The notes under the pieces are model-generated. The model ran no database searches. It was given only the letters and a program-made list of their open reading frames with translations, and was not told the origin of the DNA. The position numbers and the translations under genes were made by a program. A DNA stretch of 7,957 nucleotides from Thermoplasmata archaeon. GTDB lineage: Archaea; Thermoplasmatota; E2; UBA202; JdFR-43. Each line of letters opens with the position of its first letter. The first letter of the stretch is position 1. Positions 1 to 4,745 of the stretch are shown here, piece after piece. Where the stretch lies: the NCBI GenBank assembly GCA_021161135.1, contig JAGHBD010000168.1:1-7957 (forward strand). Reading direction: 5' to 3'.

Positions 1-161
1 ACACCATATGGGGAACAGGCTGGTATGTATTCGGAAAATTTGTTTATCCTCAATTGCGTTTAATTGATCCAGATTGGCTTATTCCAGGAGAACAAATTGT
101 TGAAATCGGCGGCTGGGGTTTTGGCGAGGTAACATTCTGGGTTAATGGAACATCTGGATAA
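1..161 (+). CDS. C-terminal fragment of an unidentified protein (5' end outside window)
   Basis: The frame beginning at base 3 is open from the window edge to a TAA at 159-161 and gives about 52 residues. The other two forward frames stop by about base 68. The fragment is rich in Trp, Gly and aromatic residues and ends in a short beta-like stretch (EVTFWVNGTSG). The pattern 'WYVFGKFVYP ... EVTFWVNG' loosely resembles the 'GR..(M/L)P ... VEF..(D/N)G' pattern in the C-terminal domains of the secreted proteins at 536-1861 and 2540-3940. It may therefore be the tail of another surface protein, but the match is weak. I do not recognise the family. The next gene starts 66 bp downstream with its own promoter-like sequence. 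Confidence 0.55.
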   Translation, partial: TIWGTGWYVFGKFVYPQLRLIDPDWLIPGEQIVEIGGWGFGEVTFWVNGTSG

Positions 162-179
162 AATTGAAAAAAAGAGGCT

Positions 180-191
180 ATACAATTGTAT
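180..191. promoter_or_regulatory. 12-bp perfect palindrome upstream of the small-protein gene
   Basis: ATACAATTGTAT is a perfect 12-bp inverted repeat. It sits 11 bp upstream of the TTTAAATA box at 203-210, where a BRE or an activator/repressor site would lie. It also contains a TATA-like core (TATAC) and so could itself be an alternative TATA box. The symmetry is seen directly; the regulatory role is inferred. Confidence 0.4.
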
Positions 192-202
192 CCCCAAAAC
201 AA

Positions 203-210
203 TTTAAATA
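203..210 (+). promoter_or_regulatory. TATA box for the 98-aa gene
   Basis: TTTAAATA is a good archaeal TATA box. Its centre is about 22 nt before the ATG at 228, which implies a leaderless or nearly leaderless transcript. The spacing is slightly short. The alternative TTG start at 186 would lie upstream of this box, which argues against it. Confidence 0.5.
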
Positions 211-227
211 TTGCAGCATTTCCCATT

Positions 228-524
228 ATGGCATATGCAATATTTGAAATTAAAAAAGAAAATGAGAGCGTAGTTGAAGAAATAAAGAAAGATGATCTGG
301 TGAGTAGGCAGAGTATATGGACAAGGGATGCAAAATCTCTTGGAATAGAAGGCGATAGTGTTTTCTTGAAAATAGAAGGAGATGAGGAGGCAATAAAAAA
401 GGCGGAGGAAATTTTAGGGGAGAGGGCGAAGAAACTGGAAGGGGAGGAAAGGGAAAGAGTAAATGAGAAATTTATTGCAGATGAGGAAAAGGCAAGCGAG
501 GGGATGGGTTTCATTTTTGGATAA
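228..524 (+). CDS. Conserved-looking small acidic protein of unknown function (98 aa)
   Basis: The ATG at 228 is preferred over a TTG at 186 because the TTTAAATA box lies between them and the sequence after 228 starts a clear beta strand (MAYAIFEIKK). The predicted order is a strand (1-9), a helix (11-21), a basic/polar linker with SIWTRDAKSLGI (29-40), a strand (43-50, SVFLKIEG), a long charged helix (52-86), and a Gly-rich tail ending in GMGFIFG. The second strand followed by 'GDEEAIKKAEEIL' resembles small alpha/beta ferredoxin-like or ACT-like folds, but there is no catalytic signature. It has no signal peptide or membrane segment, so it is probably cytoplasmic. Only 11 bp separate it from the secreted amidotransferase-like gene, so the two may be cotranscribed. 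I cannot name the family or a function. Confidence 0.7.
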   Translation: MAYAIFEIKKENESVVEEIKKDDLVSRQSIWTRDAKSLGIEGDSVFLKIEGDEEAIKKAEEILGERAKKLEGEERERVNEKFIADEEKASEGMGFIFG

Positions 525-535
525 AACTGCAAAAA

Positions 536-1861
536 ATGAGATGGTGCATCCTTATAATTGCCCTTCTCCTTCTTTCCTTTCCCCTTTATTCAGCTCGAGA
601 ATTACATAAGGAAGAAAAAATATACATCAATGTTGCTGTATATCCTTCAATAGTTCCGGCAATAAAAGTCCTCGAATATTCTCTCAAATATGGCTGGAAG
701 GTGGATGGCATCTACTACCAGTTTAATGTATCAGAGATAAACATGAAAGAGGCAGAAGGAGGGGGAAGAAAACCTCTCAACACAGCCAATTACGATGTGT
801 TGGTCATAGGAGCAAGCGCCCGCCAGTATTTCCACGGCATAAACAAACGATGGAAGGAAAATGTTCGCAAATTCGTTGCCAGCGGCGGAGGCTATGTTGG
901 CATATGCGGAGGAGCTAATGAGGCATCGCTGGGATATGAACATCCGAAAACATTTTTTGACCATGTTATAAATGCAGGAGTGCTTGGAATTGCGAATGTA
1001 TATATAAATGACGATCAGGATGAAGAATGGCAATATCTCTACAAATCTGCTGGACTGGAAGGTGGAGTTCCAATAGCATGTGAATTAACAGAACATCCCA
1101 TCATTGCAGTAAGCCCTGATAATCCTCGCATTATAAGGTATGAAGGCGGACCAGGTATGTATGATGGCGATGGCAACGATGATTTATTTGGGGAAATAAC
1201 CCCCATCGCTTTTTACGCTGAAGAAATTAGTGAAAAAGCCCCTATACATTTTTGGAAAAAGATAAATGGAGAATGGAAAATAGTTGGAGATGTTAAAACT
1301 GATTTGAAAGGGCTTTATGCGGCGATAGCCACAACATATGGAAATGGAAGAGTTGTTCTTTTCGGCCCCCATCCTGAAGAAAAAACAGTGATTGGAGGAC
1401 ATGTTGAGGAGTTTCTGGGAAGAAATAAATATACACTTTTCCGCCAGGATTATCTTTATAGATGGGTGAATGGAACTCCCATGAACTGGAGCTATAACTG
1501 GTGGATTTTGAGGCGGAGCGTGGGATGGGCGGCTGGATTGAGCGAAGAGCATCTTCCGCCAGTAGATGAAAGCATGCTATTTATTACTCAGCCCAATATA
1601 TGGCACCCTGGCATATATGTGAATGGTCGCAAAGTTCTTCCAGCTATTGTAAATGTTTTTGTTGGAAGGGCAAAGATAAGTGTATATTGCAATTTTGATG
1701 GAAAAGTTGAATTTTATATTGACGGAGAGAAAATATTTGAGGATTCCTCGCTACCTTATGAATTGAGCAGGAATATGGAAAAGGGATGGCATGAGGTAGA
1801 GGTAAAAGCAAGGAATGGGGATGTAACAGTATATGGGAACATGAGGGTATATTTAGTATAG
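536..1861 (+). CDS. Secreted class I glutamine amidotransferase-like protein (BPL_N type) with C-terminal Ig-like domain
   Basis: The 441-aa protein starts with a clear signal peptide (residues 1-20, ending PLYSA), so it acts outside the membrane. Residues about 28-310 look like a GATase1-like fold of the type found in the biotin-protein-ligase N-terminal family (BPL_N). The nucleophile elbow is GGGYVGICGGANEA with Cys124, and a distal FGPHPEE supplies His279 and Glu281, so a Cys-His-Glu triad can be proposed. A GATase1-like fold does not prove amidotransferase activity, because relatives include proteases and non-enzymes. Residues about 349-441 form a beta-rich domain (GRKVLP ... VEFYIDGEKIFEDSSLPYE) similar to the end of the PKD protein at 2540-3940. 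Three N-glycosylation sequons (N64, N312, N317) lie outside that domain. No Shine-Dalgarno site precedes the ATG. The stop codon lies 3 nt from that of the convergent gene. The substrate is unknown. Confidence 0.8.
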   Translation: MRWCILIIALLLLSFPLYSARELHKEEKIYINVAVYPSIVPAIKVLEYSLKYGWKVDGIYYQFNVSEINMKEAEGGGRKPLNTANYDVLVIGASARQYFHGINKRWKENVRKFVASGGGYVGICGGANEASLGYEHPKTFFDHVINAGVLGIANVYINDDQDEEWQYLYKSAGLEGGVPIACELTEHPIIAVSPDNPRIIRYEGGPGMYDGDGNDDLFGEITPIAFYAEEISEKAPIHFWKKINGEWKIVGDVKTDLKGLYAAIATTYGNGRVVLFGPHPEEKTVIGGHVEEFLGRNKYTLFRQDYLYRWVNGTPMNWSYNWWILRRSVGWAAGLSEEHLPPVDESMLFITQPNIWHPGIYVNGRKVLPAIVNVFVGRAKISVYCNFDGKVEFYIDGEKIFEDSSLPYELSRNMEKGWHEVEVKARNGDVTVYGNMRVYLV

Positions 1862-1864
1862 CTA

Positions 1865-2395
1865 CTATTCTCTAATCTCTCCTTTCTCAACAACATTCTG
1901 TACAACTTTTTTTATCCTTTTCACAGCTACATTGATGGCTTCAAGATGCTCCATTATTTCGGGTGATGCTTTTTGCATTGCTAAGTGAAGGAAACCCTCT
2001 GCTATGGCAATTGGATTGAAGAAATAATGGGCGGTCACGAGCTTGAATTTCTTTTCTTTTTCTAAAGCCCTTGTTTTTTCCTCGCTCAGGAAAGCAACGA
2101 GTATCGAAACAATGAGAAGGAGAGAGGATTCGATTATAAGGGAGAGAAATTCTTCTTTTCCAGCATTTTTTGTACTATCTATAAAGAAGGAAAGAAAAAT
2201 CATGATGAATGGGGCGACCAATCCTTTTCTTCCCCACCAGAAGGCGGATAGAACTGCTGGAAGATAATAAAAATGGCGGTAAAAAGTGTATTCTGGAAAT
2301 CTAACTCTATAAATCGAGGCAATAAAAACAGAAAATGAAATGAGGAAAGCAACGAGAAGAATTTTTATTATTGCCTCTAAATTTTTCCATTTCAT
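1865..2395 (-). CDS. Membrane protein with histidine-kinase H-box (DHp) helix but no ATPase domain
   Basis: The 176-aa protein has about four membrane segments (roughly 9-29, 43-55, 57-75 and 85-104). They resemble the DUF4118-like or other multi-TM sensor domains of histidine kinases (note FYYLPAVLSAFWWGRKGL). A charged coiled-coil linker (105-118) leads to TAHYFFNPIAIAEGFL. His123, Asn127 and Pro128 there match the H-x-x-x-N-P core of an H-box, followed by a second amphipathic helix (144-170). The protein then ends. There is no N-box, no DxGxG and no GxGxG, and none follows on this strand because the amidotransferase-like gene occupies it. I infer a DHp-only protein: a phosphotransfer partner, a dimerising modulator of a full kinase, or a pseudokinase. 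The start at 2395 is backed by a minus-strand TATA box 26 nt upstream. A kinase truncated recently by deletion is an alternative, but the short clean end and intact frame argue against decay. Confidence 0.75.
   Translation of the reverse strand: MKWKNLEAIIKILLVAFLISFSVFIASIYRVRFPEYTFYRHFYYLPAVLSAFWWGRKGLVAPFIMIFLSFFIDSTKNAGKEEFLSLIIESSLLLIVSILVAFLSEEKTRALEKEKKFKLVTAHYFFNPIAIAEGFLHLAMQKASPEIMEHLEAINVAVKRIKKVVQNVVEKGEIRE
1907..1913 (+). terminator. T7 run, possible terminator of the amidotransferase-like gene inside the convergent gene
   Basis: The plus-strand sequence has seven consecutive T residues about 46 nt after the stop at 1861, followed by a second T-rich patch (TCCTTTT). Archaeal RNA polymerase can terminate at oligo-T without a hairpin. 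The run lies within the coding sequence of the minus-strand gene (Lys codons). The role is inferred. Confidence 0.35.
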
Positions 2396-2415
2396 TTTAT
2401 GTATTTATCAATTAG

Positions 2416-2427
2416 ATAAATTTTAAA
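2416..2427 (-). promoter_or_regulatory. TATA box of the DHp-only membrane protein gene
   Basis: Read on the minus strand this is TTTAAAATTTAT, centred about 26 nt before the ATG at 2395, which predicts a leaderless mRNA. It overlaps a tandem duplication of TTTAAATTA on the plus strand (2422-2430 and 2431-2439), which makes the region symmetric and very AT-rich. Confidence 0.5.
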
Positions 2428-2452
2428 TTATTTAAATTATTCGGAATATGGC

Positions 2453-2469
2453 AGCGAAACCTCGTCGCT
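2453..2469. promoter_or_regulatory. Small inverted repeat in the divergent intergenic region
   Basis: AGCGA (2453-2457) and TCGCT (2465-2469) form a 5-bp inverted repeat around a 7-nt spacer. This is the only GC-rich patch in an otherwise AT-rich 144-bp divergent region. It lies about 36 bp upstream of the PKD gene's TATA box, so a regulator site is possible. The short arms make chance occurrence plausible. Confidence 0.25.
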
Positions 2470-2503
2470 TTAATTTTATATCAATAAAGGGTGCATCGAA
2501 ATA

Positions 2504-2513
2504 CATAAATAAT
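2504..2513 (+). promoter_or_regulatory. TATA box of the PKD-protein gene
   Basis: CATAAATAAT is centred about 31 nt upstream of the ATG at 2540, which places the transcription start about 5 nt before the start codon. It is preceded by a purine-rich CGAAA that could serve as a BRE. No Shine-Dalgarno site is visible. Confidence 0.5.
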
Positions 2514-2539
2514 CAAAACAAATTTTAGAAGCGATTTGT

Positions 2540-3940
2540 ATGAGGAAAATAGCGGTATTTCTGGTGGTTATGCTGTTAGCTTTCATAAATGTGTATGCAG
2601 CCGGCCTTAATGCCGATTTTTACTGGGAGCCACAAACACCCACAGATATGCAGGAAGTCCATTTCTATGATAATTCTACAGGAGACATAATCGCATGGAT
2701 ATGGTATTTTGGCGATGGCAGCAGCAGTACAGAACAGAACCCCATACATGTGTATGAGGACAACGGCACATATACTGTAAGACTGGTCATCATTTCTTCA
2801 TCAGGTGCAACCGATTATGTGGAGAAAGTGATAACAGTATTAAATATTCCGCCTGTTGCTGATGCTGGAGAAGATATAATTTCCAATAATCTTACTGTGC
2901 TGTTCAATGGCAGTTTGAGTTATGATGTGGATGGAAGTATTGTTGCTTGGCACTGGGAGTTTGGAGATGGAAATACTGCAGATGGGGAGACGGTAAGCCA
3001 TACATATGAGGAAGAAGGCATATATGTTGTAAATCTCACGGTTGAGGATAATGATGGAGATAGCAGTAATGACAGCATAGAGGTTATGGTAGATATAACA
3101 CCTCCCGTAACAAATTATACTATAGAAAATGAAAAGGCATGGTACAATGGCAATGTAACTGTTTCACTTGAAGCAACAGATAATCTTGCGGGTGTAAATT
3201 ACACAATGTATCGCATCGACAATGGAAGCTGGGAAAAATATGAAGAAAACTTCACTGTATCAGGCGAGGGAGTCCATAAAGTATATTTCTATAGCGTTGA
3301 TAATGCAGGAAATGTGGAGAAGGAAAAAAATGTAACAATAGGTATCGATTTAACCCCTCCAGTAACAAACTATACAATCAATGCAACATATGGTCAGAAT
3401 AAATGGATAAAAGATTATGCAATAATCTCATTTGATGCAACAGACAATCTTGCAGGAATAAACCGCACCATGTACAAGATTGATGATGGGGACTGGGAAG
3501 AATATACAGAGCCAATTAACTTTTCAGTGAAAGGAGAGCATGTAATTTACTTCTATAGCATCGACAATGCAGGAAATGTTGAGGAGGAAAAGAATTTCAC
3601 CATCAAAATAGATAAAGATGCTCCTACCATGAGCATAACGGCTCCAAAGCAGGGTTACATATATATAGCAGGTCGCCGCATCATGCCAACGCTTTTCAAA
3701 AACACTTTCATTATAGGTAAAATGACAGCAAGTGTGGATGCAAATGATGCCACATCTGGCATATATTATGTTGAATTTGTTCTCAACGGAGAAGTGCTTT
3801 GGAGGGACTACGTTGCCCCATATGAAGCAGAGTTGCCAAGAGAATTCCCGCTATCGTTCAATAAACTCAAAATCATTACATATGATATGGCAGGTCACTA
3901 TGTAGAGAGTGAAGAAATATCATACATAAAGATTTTATAA
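2540..3940 (+). CDS. Secreted surface protein: two PKD domains, two Ig-like repeats, C-terminal domain
   Basis: The 466-aa protein has a signal peptide (1-20, ending INVYA). PKD domain 1 spans about 24-100 (WYFGDGSSS ... HVYEDNGTYTV) and PKD domain 2 about 104-185 (WEFGDGNTA ... HTYEEEGIYVV); both carry the diagnostic FGDG. Two tandem repeats follow, about 186-270 and 271-358. Each opens with (D/L)(I/L)TPPVTNYTI, contains ATDNLAG(V/I)N and MY(R/K)ID(N/D)G, and closes with (S)(V/I)DNAGNVE. They resemble the Ig-like repeats common in archaeal and bacterial cell-surface proteins. The last segment (359-466) has GRRIMP and VEF..NGE....D..(A)PYE and resembles the C-terminus of the protein at 536-1861. 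Seventeen N-X-S/T sequons fall between residues 45 and 354 and none lie in the C-terminal domain. No transmembrane anchor or catalytic motif is present, so the likely role is structural, adhesive or carbohydrate-binding. The ligand is unknown. Confidence 0.85.
   Translation: MRKIAVFLVVMLLAFINVYAAGLNADFYWEPQTPTDMQEVHFYDNSTGDIIAWIWYFGDGSSSTEQNPIHVYEDNGTYTVRLVIISSSGATDYVEKVITVLNIPPVADAGEDIISNNLTVLFNGSLSYDVDGSIVAWHWEFGDGNTADGETVSHTYEEEGIYVVNLTVEDNDGDSSNDSIEVMVDITPPVTNYTIENEKAWYNGNVTVSLEATDNLAGVNYTMYRIDNGSWEKYEENFTVSGEGVHKVYFYSVDNAGNVEKEKNVTIGIDLTPPVTNYTINATYGQNKWIKDYAIISFDATDNLAGINRTMYKIDDGDWEEYTEPINFSVKGEHVIYFYSIDNAGNVEEEKNFTIKIDKDAPTMSITAPKQGYIYIAGRRIMPTLFKNTFIIGKMTASVDANDATSGIYYVEFVLNGEVLWRDYVAPYEAELPREFPLSFNKLKIITYDMAGHYVESEEISYIKIL
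3095..3613 (+). repeat. Tandem coding repeat (two ~88-residue Ig-like units)
   Basis: Unit A (3095-3349) and unit B (3350-3613) encode clearly related blocks, with near-identical starts (CCTCC-GTAACAAA-TATAC) and ends (GAC/GATAATGCAGGAAATGT). The nucleotide similarity is visible by eye, which suggests an internal duplication. Unit B has about three extra residues near its start. Confidence 0.75.
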
Positions 3941-3951
3941 TCTCTTCCCAT

Positions 3952-3980
3952 TGTTTTATTTTATTAATCTCCTTTTATTA
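3952..3980 (+). terminator. T-rich terminator after the PKD-protein gene
   Basis: The stretch contains GTTTTATTTTATTAA followed by CTCCTTTTATTA, starting 12 nt after the TAA at 3938-3940. It has no hairpin. Repeated T runs are the usual archaeal intrinsic terminator. It precedes the next promoter by about 15 nt. Confidence 0.5.
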
Positions 3981-3995
3981 CTTGTTCATGGCATA

Positions 3996-4006
3996 AAAAT
4001 ATAAAT
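3996..4006 (+). promoter_or_regulatory. TATA box of the regulator/Sm-like/GTPase operon
   Basis: AAAATATAAAT is centred about 25 nt upstream of the ATG at 4026, so the first gene is probably leaderless. It is immediately followed by the palindrome at 4007-4016. Confidence 0.6.
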
Positions 4007-4016
4007 TGTTGCAACA
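4007..4016. promoter_or_regulatory. Perfect 10-bp palindrome between TATA box and start: candidate operator
   Basis: TGTTGCAACA is a perfect inverted repeat directly downstream of the TATA box, at about -19 to -10 if transcription starts at the ATG. A dimeric repressor bound here would block RNA polymerase recruitment. The first gene of the operon encodes a winged-helix protein, so autoregulation is the simplest inference. Confidence 0.5.
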
Positions 4017-4025
4017 TTATTTCAT

Positions 4026-4460
4026 ATGGAATTTGAGATCAGAGTTGTTAAAAGCAGCCCTCTCACTGGTGAAGATAATTATAAAAGAGTTGCAGTAGAA
4101 TTTCTAAAACAGATTGGATATTTGTCGGAAAATGCGGGAGAGGAATCAATAGCATATAAACTCTTTGAATGTTTTTTGTTGCATCCCACAAAAGAATGGA
4201 CCATTGAAGAATTAATGGCTAAATTGAACGCCACAAAAGCAACTGTATACAGGCATTTAAATAAATTAAAGGGCATGGATATACTGGAAGAGGGAAAGGA
4301 AGGAGAAGGAAAAAAAATTAAAAAGACTTATAAACTTAGATATGGCAACCTCGTAAAAGCATGGAATTTCGTTGAAGCACATGTTAAGGTAGCAATGGAA
4401 AATTATGCTGAAACTGTAGCTCATCTACAAAGACTTATTGAAAGGAGGTATTTAGAATGA
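4026..4460 (+). CDS. Winged-helix DNA-binding transcriptional regulator
   Basis: The 144-aa cytoplasmic protein has a central winged helix-turn-helix at about 42-105: helix 1 (YKLFECFLLHP), helix 2 (TIEELMAKL, 59-67), recognition helix (KATVYRHLNKLKGMDIL, 71-87), and a basic wing (EGEGKKIKKTYKL, 92-104). The layout resembles archaeal ArsR/MarR-like or TrmB-like wHTH regulators. I see no metal-binding Cys/His cluster and no ligand domain. The C-terminal region (108-142) is a long amphipathic helix that would suit dimerisation. The N-terminal 40 residues are of unknown role. A perfect palindrome sits in its promoter, which suggests it represses its own operon. Its TGA overlaps the ATG of the next gene (ATGA), so translation is coupled to the Sm-like protein. 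The effector and other targets cannot be read from sequence. Confidence 0.8.
   Translation: MEFEIRVVKSSPLTGEDNYKRVAVEFLKQIGYLSENAGEESIAYKLFECFLLHPTKEWTIEELMAKLNATKATVYRHLNKLKGMDILEEGKEGEGKKIKKTYKLRYGNLVKAWNFVEAHVKVAMENYAETVAHLQRLIERRYLE
4444..4449 (+). promoter_or_regulatory. Strong Shine-Dalgarno site for the Sm-like gene
   Basis: GGAGGT lies 7 nt before the ATG at 4457, within the last codons of the regulator gene. It complements the conserved 16S 3' end and fixes the start at the ATGA overlap. Confidence 0.75.
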
Positions 4461-4741
4461 AGGAGAGGGAAATTGAATTGGTGCCTGGCTCAAAATATAT
4501 TGTCTATTCAGTTGGTTCAGAAAAAGAAATAATGCAGACAAGTGGAACTTTTGTCGGCTATTCGTATATATCGAAAGATGAGGGAGGAATATGCATAAAA
4601 ATGGATGAATCTCATGGAGCAAAGAAAGGTATTATAAGAATAATACCTATAAGCATGATACTTGCCATCGATATAATAGAGGAAAAGAAAACTAGGAAAA
4701 AGAAAGGGAAAGAGGAGGAAGCGACACACTACTTCAGTTGA
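4457..4741 (+). CDS. Small Sm-like (LSm-fold) protein with Lys-rich tail, function unknown
   Basis: This 94-aa protein appears to be beta-rich at residues about 5-75. The segment TSGTFVGYSYISKDEGGICIKMDE (28-51) matches the general pattern of an Sm1 motif (G-x-h-x-G ... strand). GIIRIIPISMILAIDII (58-74) resembles Sm2, where an IRG-like turn sits between strands. The canonical Sm1 Asp-x-x-hydrophobic-Asn is not clearly present, so this is Sm-like at best and not a standard SmAP. The tail (77-88) is strongly basic (KKTRKKKGK) and could bind nucleic acid. I believe similar small proteins are widespread in Euryarchaeota without an assigned role; that is from memory. A strong GGAGGT at 4444-4449 drives translation, and the gene overlaps the regulator gene by 4 nt. 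The GTPase gene starts 4 nt after its stop, so the three form one operon. Confidence 0.7.
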   Translation: MKEREIELVPGSKYIVYSVGSEKEIMQTSGTFVGYSYISKDEGGICIKMDESHGAKKGIIRIIPISMILAIDIIEEKKTRKKKGKEEEATHYFS

Positions 4742-4745
4742 TAAA

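Noticed and set aside
186..227. TTG start extending the small protein by 14 residues
   Set aside because: The best TATA box (203-210) lies inside this extension and the added residues do not look like part of the fold.
50..532. 160-codon minus-strand ORF rich in Ser and Phe
   Set aside because: It is the antisense of the 98-aa gene and has the low-complexity Ser/Phe composition expected from the complement of Glu/Lys-rich codons.
1184..1552. 122-codon minus-strand ORF, checked for a missing kinase ATPase domain
   Set aside because: It has no N-box or glycine-rich lid. It is a shadow of the amidotransferase-like gene.
2043..2267. 74-codon plus-strand ORF inside the DHp-only gene
   Set aside because: It is an antisense shadow with no promoter or recognisable protein features.
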